From: Chitinophaga pinensis | GTDB lineage: Bacteria; Bacteroidota; Bacteroidia; Flavobacteriales_D; Crocinitomicaceae | DNA: 45,535 nucleotides | NCBI GenBank assembly: GCA_945883825.1 | Contig: CAMCYF010000018.1 | Span: 1-45,535, forward strand | Reading direction: 5' to 3' | Part shown: piece by piece, positions 8,359 through 15,662 of the stretch | Layout of the letters: each line of letters begins with the position of its first letter | How positions within the stretch are numbered: the stretch's first letter is position 1 | Notes under the pieces: generated by a model | Told to the model about the DNA's origin: nothing | Databases searched by the model: none | The model's input: only the letters and a program-made list of their open reading frames with translations | Made by a program: the position numbers and the translations under genes

Positions 8359-8913
8359 TTGGAGAAACTAGAAATTCTTGCAGTTCTTCTTGGTTTTATT
8401 TACCTATTTTTAATCGCGCGTAAAAAACGACTTGCTTGGATATTTGGAATTATAAGTTCTATGCTCTACTGTTATATATGCAGTAAGAGTAATCTCACTA
8501 TTCAAGCTTTACTTCAATTAATTTATGTTTTTTTAGGGGTTTTTGCATTTTATAAGTGGGGGAAGCAAGCAGAAATTAAGATAAGAACTATTTCCTGGAA
8601 AAAGCATCTTTTAGCACTTATAATTGGATCAATATGTAGTTTTGCTCTTGGAAGCATTTTTGCAAAAAATGAACAGTTTTTGCCATTTTTAGATGCTTTT
8701 ATAGCAGTTTTTGCCATTTTTTCGACATTTTTGGCGCTAAAAGGAATTTTAGAGAATTGGATTTATTGGATAATTTTAAACCTTCTTTCAATGTATTTAT
8801 TTTGGGCGCAAGGGTTAAATTTTTCTGTTTTTCTGTTTTTTGGCTATGCCCTTACGGCAGTTTATGGTTTTTATCAGTGGAAGAAAGAATTGAAAGATGG
8901 ACAAACAACTTAA
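8359..8913 (+). CDS. pnuC: Nicotinamide riboside transporter PnuC
   Basis: Integral membrane facilitator for nicotinamide riboside (NAD precursor). 184 residues with about seven hydrophobic segments. The family pattern is recognisable: LAWIFGIISSMLYCY near residue 27, FLGVFAFYKWG about residue 55, and NLLSMYLFWAQGL with YGFYQW towards the end. The only sensible start is a TTG at 8359; the first in-frame ATG (codon 36) falls inside a transmembrane segment. The 3' end overlaps the NadR-type kinase gene by 17 bases, so uptake and phosphorylation of nicotinamide riboside are translationally linked. Confidence 0.88.
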   Translation: MEKLEILAVLLGFIYLFLIARKKRLAWIFGIISSMLYCYICSKSNLTIQALLQLIYVFLGVFAFYKWGKQAEIKIRTISWKKHLLALIIGSICSFALGSIFAKNEQFLPFLDAFIAVFAIFSTFLALKGILENWIYWIILNLLSMYLFWAQGLNFSVFLFFGYALTAVYGFYQWKKELKDGQTT

Positions 8914-9409
8914 AATTGCTTTTACAGGACCAGAATCTAGTGGTAAAACAACCATGGCTGAATTAATTGCCAACGTATATTCTACTTCTTTTATTCCTGA
9001 ATACGCAAGAGAATTTTTAAAGACTAAAACAACTTATACACTTGCTGATTTAGATGAAATTGCTAAACAGCAGGTAGAACTTTGTAAGGCCTCAAAGAAC
9101 ACGTTGGTAATTTCAGATACTGAAATGGCTGTGATGCTTATTTGGTCGAAGGAAAAATTCAAGGAAGTATCACCAACAATACAATCTTATTGGAAAGCAC
9201 AGGATTTTGACCACCTTTTCCTCTGTGCGCCAGATATTCCTTGGGAAGCAGATAAACTTAGAGAAAATCCATTGGATCGTGAGCGCTTGTTTGTGCTTTA
9301 TGAGGAATTACTTACAAAAAATAATTGTAGTTTTTCTATCCTTAGAGGCAGTTTAAATCAGCGAATTATTGATTGCAAAAAACAGATGGAATTGCTCTTA
9401 AACAAGTAA
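8897..9409 (+). CDS. NadR-type ribosylnicotinamide kinase (AAA family ATPase)
   Basis: 170-residue P-loop kinase similar to the C-terminal domain of NadR. Walker A GPESSGKT is at residues 11-18, then IPEYAREFL (about 33-41), VISDTEMAV, and the family motif DIPWEADKLRENPLDRERL. The adenylyltransferase and DNA-binding parts of full NadR are absent, so this is a stand-alone kinase converting nicotinamide riboside to NMN. Its ATG lies inside the 3' end of pnuC, the classical functional pairing. NMN to NAD would still need an adenylyltransferase; the nadD in this window prefers nicotinate mononucleotide by family. Confidence 0.85.
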   Translation: MDKQLKIAFTGPESSGKTTMAELIANVYSTSFIPEYAREFLKTKTTYTLADLDEIAKQQVELCKASKNTLVISDTEMAVMLIWSKEKFKEVSPTIQSYWKAQDFDHLFLCAPDIPWEADKLRENPLDRERLFVLYEELLTKNNCSFSILRGSLNQRIIDCKKQMELLLNK

Positions 9410-9414
9410 CTTTG
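9407..9414 (+). promoter_or_regulatory. Possible -7 box before the SCO1-like gene
   Basis: TAACTTTG overlaps the stop codon of the upstream kinase gene and ends 4 bases before the GTG start at 9419. It fits TAnnTTTG exactly, but read-through from pnuC is equally plausible. Confidence 0.35.
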
Positions 9415-9418
9415 CACT

Positions 9419-10078
9419 GTGAAACGAATTCTATTTATCGCCTGCTTGCTCTTGGTTTGTGTAACTGTTAGTTATTTCATTCTCAATCCTAAAAAAGAGA
9501 AGCCCCTTCCAATTATCAATCCAAAAGATTTGAATGAAGAAATGGTAGACCCCGAACTTCTGAGAATAGGTCAAGGCCATCAAATTGGCGATTTTAAATT
9601 TCAAAATCAAAACAAAAAAAGTATTACGCAGAAAGAAATCAATGGGAAAGTATTTGTTGCTGAATATTTTTTCACAACCTGTCAAAGTATCTGCCCCTTA
9701 ATGAACAAGCAAATGCAGCGAATACAAGAGAAATTCAAGGGAAATGAAAACTTAAAAATTCTAAGCTTTACAGTTGATCCTGCTATTGACAACACAGATG
9801 CGCTAGAGAAATATGCTAAAGAAATGAAAGCTAAAGACGGTCAATGGCATTTTCTTACTGGACAAAAAGAAGCGCTATACAGTCTCGCTAGAAAATCTTT
9901 TTTCATTTTAAAGCCCGCCGAAGCGAAAAATTTAGGAGATGCCGGAAGTGATTTTATTCACACGAATAATTTTGTTTTAGTAGATCAGAAAAAAAGAATT
10001 CGTGGCTATTACGACGGAACTTCAGAAGAAGAGGTCACAAAATTAATGAGGCACATTAAGCAGCTTTTAAAAGAATAG
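9419..10078 (+). CDS. SCO1/SenC family protein
   Basis: Membrane-anchored thioredoxin-fold protein that delivers copper to, or reduces cysteines of, cytochrome oxidase CuA; 219 residues. An N-terminal anchor (about residues 4-22) is followed by the SCO domain with FTTCQSICPLM (metal-binding Cys88 and Cys92), FTVDPAIDN, and the third ligand His181 in FIHTNNFVLVD. All three ligands are present. The start is GTG at 9419, the only usable codon before the anchor. It follows the NadR-type kinase by 9 bases and converges with crtYcd. A general thiol-redox role is the alternative to copper delivery. Confidence 0.88.
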   Translation: MKRILFIACLLLVCVTVSYFILNPKKEKPLPIINPKDLNEEMVDPELLRIGQGHQIGDFKFQNQNKKSITQKEINGKVFVAEYFFTTCQSICPLMNKQMQRIQEKFKGNENLKILSFTVDPAIDNTDALEKYAKEMKAKDGQWHFLTGQKEALYSLARKSFFILKPAEAKNLGDAGSDFIHTNNFVLVDQKKRIRGYYDGTSEEEVTKLMRHIKQLLKE

Positions 10079-10114
10079 CTGATGCTGATATTTAAGAAAA
10101 TGGTTTTTCAATAG

Positions 10115-10801
10115 CTATTTATTAGAATAGTGTTCTTTAATCCCCTCATAAATCCAAACAATAGGGAGTATTAAGCAATAGTTGTAGAATAAATCTTCCA
10201 AGGGAATAGTTCCCAATCTAAATCCTACAATGTGGTTTTCTGAATACCAAACAATTGGTTCATCAGTGAATTGGCCTGTCAATATGCCGTTTACAACAAG
10301 AAAGGGAATTAAGCAAACTATGTAGGTCAATACAAATTGTGAGAACCATATTTTTTTTTGTTGCACTAGAAAAAGTGTTAAGCCAAATGCAAGTGCAGTT
10401 GCGGATAAAGTATAATAATTATCAAGGTTAAATAAGGATAAAAGCAAGGCAGAGATGCCAAATACATAGATAAATACGAAGGAAAAGGTCTTTAAAGAAA
10501 TCAATGGGAAATAACCCTTTAAAACTTCATGGACAAATAAACAATTGTAAGGAATTACAATAAAAAAAAGGATTTCTTCCAGTGGCAAATGACCAGCATA
10601 AATTCCCTGGATATATTTGGGATTAAATCCCCAAACCCCCATTTTTGTAAACCATTCATCCCAACAAATAAAAAATAGTGCTACAAGCAATATACTTGGT
10701 AAAACAAAGCGCCAGTTCTTGTAAAAAGCTATTTTCTTATCGAAGCTTAACAAAAATGGGCCAATAAATGAAAGGGTGATAACCCAAAAATACAAGCTCA
10801 T
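10115..10801 (-). CDS. crtYcd: Lycopene cyclase, fused CrtYcd type
   Basis: Membrane enzyme that cyclises lycopene ends to beta-rings. 228 residues with six or seven transmembrane helices and two internally similar halves, each carrying the active-site PLEE/PLED motif (LPLEEILFF near residue 76; IPLEDLFYN near residue 200). This is the fused arrangement of the heterodimeric CrtYc/CrtYd cyclase found in Bacteroidota. It overlaps crtZ by ATGA at 10798-10801 and is the last gene of the carotenoid cluster. Phytoene synthase (crtB) and desaturase (crtI) are not in the window. Confidence 0.88.
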   Translation of the reverse strand: MSLYFWVITLSFIGPFLLSFDKKIAFYKNWRFVLPSILLVALFFICWDEWFTKMGVWGFNPKYIQGIYAGHLPLEEILFFIVIPYNCLFVHEVLKGYFPLISLKTFSFVFIYVFGISALLLSLFNLDNYYTLSATALAFGLTLFLVQQKKIWFSQFVLTYIVCLIPFLVVNGILTGQFTDEPIVWYSENHIVGFRLGTIPLEDLFYNYCLILPIVWIYEGIKEHYSNK

Positions 10802-11277
10802 TCTGCAGGGGTTTTTCTATCATAAACCAACTTTGCTTTCTTATAAAATTCCCAAGGAACAAGCAGCATTCCAAAGCATTCTCCCTTTTCTTTTCCTAAA
10901 TGTTTGTGATGGATTTTATGTGCTTTTCGAATAGCGTAAAAATACGGGTGGTCGATGTCTCTTAACCATTTAAAGCGCCTGTGAATATAAACATCGTGAA
11001 TTAAGAAATAAGCCACTCCATAAGCCGCAATTCCATAGCCAATCCAAACGGAGAAATAGTTTCCATACATCATTCCCAGCATAATACAAAGCCATGAAGG
11101 AATTGCATAAATAAGAAAGAAAACATCATTTTTTTCAAAAAACCCCGGCTCTACTTGATGGTGATCCTTATGGAAATGCCACATTTTACCGTGCATTACA
11201 AATTTATGCGTAGCCCAGGCCATGAATTCCATACCGAAAAAAGTAGCTAATAAAACAAAAGGTCCCCACCAATACAT
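10798..11277 (-). CDS. crtZ: Beta-carotene hydroxylase
   Basis: Di-iron membrane hydroxylase of the fatty acid hydroxylase superfamily; converts beta-carotene to zeaxanthin. 159 residues with the full set of histidine boxes: HKFVMH (about residue 23), HFHKDHH, HDVYIHRRFK and HKIHHKH. Length and order of boxes match CrtZ. Its ATG overlaps the cruF-like stop as TAATG and its stop overlaps crtYcd as ATGA. Together the genes predict a zeaxanthin-type pigment, typical of yellow flavobacteria. Confidence 0.93.
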   Translation of the reverse strand: MYWWGPFVLLATFFGMEFMAWATHKFVMHGKMWHFHKDHHQVEPGFFEKNDVFFLIYAIPSWLCIMLGMMYGNYFSVWIGYGIAAYGVAYFLIHDVYIHRRFKWLRDIDHPYFYAIRKAHKIHHKHLGKEKGECFGMLLVPWEFYKKAKLVYDRKTPAE

Positions 11278-11903
11278 TAAAAACTAAAATTTAAAATAAT
11301 AAAAAATACAAACATCGTAATAAACAATGTGTCATTGACTTTGTTTTCCTCCCACAAGGAAGTTTTTTGATAAATAACTTGTAATAATAAGCCAACTAAG
11401 AACCAGCAGCAATAATTATATAAGGGAATTACATTATTTTTCCAAGACCAAAAATCACTTTTCATGGCTACAGGTTCCATGAAAAAATCCAATGCAACCA
11501 TTAAAATAGCCGCGATAAATGGAATCCATTTTTTATTTTTAGAAACCCTATTTGCAAGTGCTGCAGCAGAGATCGTTACAAGCCCCCAATTAAAACCAAT
11601 TACAAATGGGACATCCAAAAATTTAATGCCGAGGTTTTCTCCATAAGAATAATCCCCAAATAATAATCCTGTGTGCACTCCTATCCATTCAACGACAAAA
11701 CCTACAATCCAACAGTTTGCTAAAAATGTATAAAAAGCCTTTTTATTTTGCCCTCTAGCAAAAACAATGATTAAAAAAGAAAGTATTAAATTAAAAACGG
11801 TAAGTTTTAAAAACAAGGGCCTTGTTTCAGGAAGGAGAATCCCAACGGTTCCTACTGCATAGAAAATTACTATTAGTGCTTGTAGATACGCTTTTTTTAT
11901 CAT
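11277..11903 (-). CDS. Carotenoid biosynthesis protein, CruF/DUF422 family
   Basis: 208-residue membrane protein with about seven hydrophobic helices. The family markers are visible: VEWIGVHTGLLFGDYSY (about residues 69-85), LDVPFVIGFNW, and the second acidic motif LDFFMEPVAMKSDFW with WSW following. CruF enzymes hydrate the psi-end of carotenoids (C-1',2' hydratase). Since crtYcd and crtZ act on cyclised ends, the combination suggests either a mixed-end carotenoid such as a myxol/saproxanthin-like pigment or another reaction of this broad family. Overlaps both neighbours by one to four bases. Confidence 0.82.
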   Translation of the reverse strand: MIKKAYLQALIVIFYAVGTVGILLPETRPLFLKLTVFNLILSFLIIVFARGQNKKAFYTFLANCWIVGFVVEWIGVHTGLLFGDYSYGENLGIKFLDVPFVIGFNWGLVTISAAALANRVSKNKKWIPFIAAILMVALDFFMEPVAMKSDFWSWKNNVIPLYNYCCWFLVGLLLQVIYQKTSLWEENKVNDTLFITMFVFFIILNFSF

Positions 11904-12901
11904 TGTAACCGACCGCGAATAGAATTATCAATTGTCTCCTCTAAAGTATAAAATTGGATTGGCATAGCCTGCATTAACTTGGTTTTATCGTAGACAATAT
12001 TTTTATACGAGGAATGTGCAGTTTCAACAGAAAACCCATTTCTTTTTCTAGAAATTTGACTTATAAATTCTAAAACAGTTCCAGTAAATAAACTTAAGGA
12101 TTTTGGAATAGAAATCTTTGGGGGAGCCGTGTTAAACCGTTTTGATAAGGCGGTGAATAAATACTGAAATGTTACATTCTCGCCAATACAAAGAAACCTT
12201 TCAGAAACAATACTTGAATTCATAAGTAAATGCATAGAACGCGCAACATCACGGACGTCTACAACTGCGTTTGATCCGCTTGTATAAAACAACATACCTT
12301 TTTTTGCCGATCGAAAGATGGATAAAGATCCTGAGCGCCAATCTCCTGGCCCAAGTATCAAACAAGGATTGAGAATTACTGCTGGCAAGCCTTCTTCTAT
12401 TCCTCTCCAAACTTCTTTTTCTGCTGAAAATTTAGAAATAGAATAGCCACTAACATCTGATCCTGGAGCCCAAAGTGTTTCTTCCGTTGTTGCACCATTT
12501 GGATTTGAACCAAGCGCTGCGGTTGAACTAACATAGCACAATTTTTTAACGCCATTTTTTAGAGAATAATTAACAACATTGGCAGTTGCATTCCTGTTTT
12601 CTTTCATGCATGCTTCAAAATCAGCCTTAAAAAAAGACACTTTTGCAGCGCAATGATAGACGTAATCCACGTTCAGAAAAAGAGATTCTAAACTTTCAGG
12701 GTCGTTTAAATCACCTTTAACCCATATAATTTTGGAGAATAGAACTTCTGCATCGGGTGAATTATAGTAATGAAAAAGTTTCTCTACTAATTTAATTTTG
12801 TGCTCAGAACGATAAAGTGCTTTACAGTTTTCTCCGGCTTCAATAAGTTGAAATAATAAATGACTTCCCACTAAACCTGTTGCTCCGGTAATTAATATCA
12901 T
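11900..12901 (-). CDS. NAD-dependent epimerase/dehydratase family protein
   Basis: 333-residue extended short-chain dehydrogenase/reductase. The Rossmann motif GATGLVG is at residues 6-12, the catalytic YSISK at about residue 152, with an upstream serine in VSSTAALG. Substrate unknown. It overlaps the cruF-like gene by ATGA and is read in the same direction as hemL, 46 bases downstream of that gene. Position in the carotenoid cluster suggests work on a sugar or terpenoid intermediate, but similar genes occur elsewhere in Bacteroidota without carotenoid neighbours, so this remains inference. Confidence 0.85.
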   Translation of the reverse strand: MILITGATGLVGSHLLFQLIEAGENCKALYRSEHKIKLVEKLFHYYNSPDAEVLFSKIIWVKGDLNDPESLESLFLNVDYVYHCAAKVSFFKADFEACMKENRNATANVVNYSLKNGVKKLCYVSSTAALGSNPNGATTEETLWAPGSDVSGYSISKFSAEKEVWRGIEEGLPAVILNPCLILGPGDWRSGSLSIFRSAKKGMLFYTSGSNAVVDVRDVARSMHLLMNSSIVSERFLCIGENVTFQYLFTALSKRFNTAPPKISIPKSLSLFTGTVLEFISQISRKRNGFSVETAHSSYKNIVYDKTKLMQAMPIQFYTLEETIDNSIRGRLQ

Positions 12902-12947
12902 ATGACGAAATTACAAATAATGACCCGGCTTTTATAAAAACTATGAT

Positions 12948-14270
12948 TTAAGACTTGAAAATAAACGCTAGACCCTCTTGAATTTTTTTGCTGGCTTTTT
13001 CCAATTGTGCTTGTGTGTGTGCTTGAGAAATAAAGCCGACTTCGTAGCCACTGGGGCCAAAATAAATTCCTTCATCCAATAAAAATGCATGCAAACGATT
13101 GAAGTTTGTCATATCAGGATTAATTTCTTTTGCTGCAGAAATCGACTTCCTGCCATTAAATGAAAACCAAAAGATTGAACCTAAAGACACTAATTTTAAG
13201 GGATAATTGTTTTCTTCTGTAAAGGCATTCACTTGATTTACAATATAGAGCGCCTTTTCTTCAAGCTCATGATAAAAATTATTTTTTGCGCATTCTTTTA
13301 ATTGCGCAAGCCCTGCAGCCATTGCAACAGGATTTCCAGAAAGTGTTCCCGCTTGATAAACCGGTCCGTCAGGTGAAACAAAAGCCATAATGTGCTTTTT
13401 TGCAGCATAAGCACCAACAGGCAACCCGCCACCAAGTATTTTACCGTAAGTTACAATGTCGGGAGTGATAGCATACAATTCTGCGGCGCCACCAAATGCT
13501 ACTCTGAAACCAGAAATTACCTCATCAAAGATTAACAAAATTCCTAATTCAGTACAAATTTCTCTTAAAACTAATAGAAATTGCTTGTCCTGTAAAAGTA
13601 ATCCATTGTTTGCAGGAATTGGCTCAATGATCACACAGGCGATATCATCTGCATATTCAGTTAAGCAAGTTCTTAATGTTTCAATATCATTTAAAGGTAA
13701 AACCAGTGTTTCATTTGCAAAAACCTCAGGAACTCCTGCGCTTGATGAGGTTCCAAAGGTGGCTAAACCACTTCCTGCGTTTACTAAAAGTGCATCAACA
13801 TGTCCGTGGTAACATCCATCAAATTTTACAATTTTTGTTTTTCCTGTGTAGCCGCGAGCCAAACGAATAGCTGACATTACTGCTTCTGTTCCCGAGCTTG
13901 TAAAACGCATTTTATCGATAAATGGAATTCTCTCTAAAATAAATTGAGCTAAGTCGTTTTCTTTTCTCGTAGGAGCTCCAAAACTTGATCCATTTTCCAG
14001 TGTGCTGACAATTGAACTAAATACCTGAGGATGATTGTGGCCTAAAATCAAAGGTCCCCAACTGCAACAAAAATCAATAAATTCATTGTCATCTTCGTCC
14101 CAAATTAAGGCTCCATTTCCTTTTTTTATAAACAAGGGAGTTCCACCAACAGATTTAAAAGCCCTAACGGGGGAATTCACTCCTCCAGGAAAAAAAGTTT
14201 TTGAAGCTTCAAAAAGCCTTGCTGATTCCGTTCTTTTTATGGGACTTGTAATCTTCATTTCTTTGTACAT
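12948..14270 (-). CDS. hemL: Glutamate-1-semialdehyde 2,1-aminomutase
   Basis: PLP enzyme of the C5 tetrapyrrole pathway; forms 5-aminolevulinate from glutamate-1-semialdehyde. 440 residues. GGVNSPVRAF (29-38), SSGTEAVMSA (125-134), DGCYHGHVD (151-159), IFDEVISGFR (247-256) and the PLP lysine Lys277 in YGKILGGGLPVG are all present. The start at 14270 gives four extra residues compared with the ATG at 14258; either could be used. It begins divergently to kynU with overlapping control regions and may drive the downstream epimerase and carotenoid genes. Confidence 0.95.
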   Translation of the reverse strand: MYKEMKITSPIKRTESARLFEASKTFFPGGVNSPVRAFKSVGGTPLFIKKGNGALIWDEDDNEFIDFCCSWGPLILGHNHPQVFSSIVSTLENGSSFGAPTRKENDLAQFILERIPFIDKMRFTSSGTEAVMSAIRLARGYTGKTKIVKFDGCYHGHVDALLVNAGSGLATFGTSSSAGVPEVFANETLVLPLNDIETLRTCLTEYADDIACVIIEPIPANNGLLLQDKQFLLVLREICTELGILLIFDEVISGFRVAFGGAAELYAITPDIVTYGKILGGGLPVGAYAAKKHIMAFVSPDGPVYQAGTLSGNPVAMAAGLAQLKECAKNNFYHELEEKALYIVNQVNAFTEENNYPLKLVSLGSIFWFSFNGRKSISAAKEINPDMTNFNRLHAFLLDEGIYFGPSGYEVGFISQAHTQAQLEKASKKIQEGLAFIFKS

Positions 14271-14273
14271 TTG
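14266..14273 (+). promoter_or_regulatory. -7 promoter box of kynU
   Basis: TACATTTG fits TAnnTTTG, with a TTG at 14246-14248 (17-base spacing) as -33 element. It lies over the first codons of divergent hemL, so the two promoters overlap and may interfere. Leader of about 30 bases. Confidence 0.5.
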
Positions 14274-14283
14274 TATCCGAACA

Positions 14284-14291
14284 CAAAATTA
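14284..14291 (-). promoter_or_regulatory. -7 promoter box of hemL
   Basis: TAATTTTG on the minus strand fits TAnnTTTG, 13 bases before the ATG at 14270. It is within the 38-base gap shared with kynU. Confidence 0.5.
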
Positions 14292-14308
14292 GCAATAATC
14301 AGTAGCAT

Positions 14309-15589
14309 ATGCAGTTTGAAAACAACTTAGAGTTTGCGCGTCAATTGGATAACAAAGATCCTTTAAAATCGTTCAGGGATAAGTTTCATTTTCCAAATTT
14401 TCACGAAAAAAAAATTCTCTATTTCACAGGAAATTCTTTAGGATTACAGCCAAAAAAAGCGGCAGAATATATTCAAGAAGAACTTGCAGATTGGGCGAAG
14501 TTTGGAGTTGAAGGGCATTTTCATGCAAAACGACCATGGTACTCTTACCATGAAAATTTATGCGAGATGACAGCAAAAATTGTTGGTGCAAAGCCCGTAG
14601 AAGTTGTTGTAACACATTCTTTGACAACAAATTTGCACCTCCTACTCGTTTCTTTTTATCGACCTCAAGGAAAACGAACAAAAATTATTTGCGAAGCAAA
14701 AGCTTTTCCGAGCGATCAATATGTTTTGGAATCTCAAGTTAAGTTTCATGGCCTAACGCAAGAAAATATTGTTGAGGTATTTCCTAGAGCTGGTGAGGAG
14801 TTAATTCACTTAGAAGATATTTTAGCAAAAATTCAAGAACTTGGCGATGAATTAGCATTGGTGATGATTGGCGGGGTAAATTACTATACAGGTCAATTAT
14901 TTGATATGCAAAAAATAACTGTTGCTGCACATGCTGTTGGTGCAATCGCAGGTTTTGATTTGGCACATGCAACTGGAAATGTAAATCTTCAATTGCACGA
15001 CTGGAATGTTGATTTCGCTACTTGGTGCGGATATAAATACTTGAATTCTTCCCCAGGAGGAGTGTCAGGAATATTTGTTCACGAGCGACATGCTAATGAT
15101 TCCTCTTTACCGCGTTTTGCAGGTTGGTGGGGACACGATAAAGAAGCGCGTTTTCAGATGGAAAAGGGTTTTCAACCCCTAGCAGGAGCGGAAGGTTGGC
15201 AATTGAGTAATGCGCCAGTTCTTGGAATGGCAGCACATTTGGCAGCACTGGAAATTTTTGAAGAAGCAGGAATGGATAAGATTGGCGAAAAAAGAGATTT
15301 AATTACTTCTTATTTAGAATTTGTAATTGACTGCATTTCAGAAAATTACAAGGAAAAATGTAGTTTTGAACTGATTACACCGCGAGACAAAAAACAGCGT
15401 GGCAGTCAACTTTCAATTAAAGTAATGGGACAAGGAGTTGAATTATTTAAACGAATTTGTGCGCTTGGAGTTCTTGCTGATTGGAGAGAACCAAATGTTA
15501 TTCGACTTGCGCCTGTTCCGCTTTATACCAGTTATGAAGATTGTTTTCACTTAGGGCAGGAACTTGAAATAGGGATTTCCACATCTTAG
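14309..15589 (+). CDS. kynU: Kynureninase
   Basis: PLP enzyme that splits kynurenine to anthranilate and alanine (or 3-hydroxykynurenine to 3-hydroxyanthranilate). 426 residues with YFTGNSLGLQP (39-48), the aspartate Asp217 in GFDLAH, and PLP Lys243 in CGYKYLNSSPGG. Length and motifs are typical. No other tryptophan-degradation or quinolinate genes are nearby, so whether it serves catabolism, anthranilate supply or NAD synthesis cannot be told. Expressed from its own promoter, divergent from hemL. Confidence 0.95.
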   Translation: MQFENNLEFARQLDNKDPLKSFRDKFHFPNFHEKKILYFTGNSLGLQPKKAAEYIQEELADWAKFGVEGHFHAKRPWYSYHENLCEMTAKIVGAKPVEVVVTHSLTTNLHLLLVSFYRPQGKRTKIICEAKAFPSDQYVLESQVKFHGLTQENIVEVFPRAGEELIHLEDILAKIQELGDELALVMIGGVNYYTGQLFDMQKITVAAHAVGAIAGFDLAHATGNVNLQLHDWNVDFATWCGYKYLNSSPGGVSGIFVHERHANDSSLPRFAGWWGHDKEARFQMEKGFQPLAGAEGWQLSNAPVLGMAAHLAALEIFEEAGMDKIGEKRDLITSYLEFVIDCISENYKEKCSFELITPRDKKQRGSQLSIKVMGQGVELFKRICALGVLADWREPNVIRLAPVPLYTSYEDCFHLGQELEIGISTS

Positions 15590-15645
15590 TGATTTATATT
15601 TCCTTCACTTTCTTTAATTCAGTACTTCAAAAGAAAAAGAATCGG

Positions 15646-15653
15646 TATTTTTG
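15646..15653 (+). promoter_or_regulatory. -7 promoter box of mfd
   Basis: TATTTTTG fits TAnnTTTG. It contains the TTG at 15651 that opens the mfd frame, which argues against that codon as start. It ends 9 bases before the ATG at 15663. Confidence 0.5.
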
Positions 15654-15662
15654 CGTCAAACA

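Noticed and set aside
15651-15662. TTG at 15651 as mfd start
   Set aside because: It is within the promoter -7 box and adds residues not found in the family.
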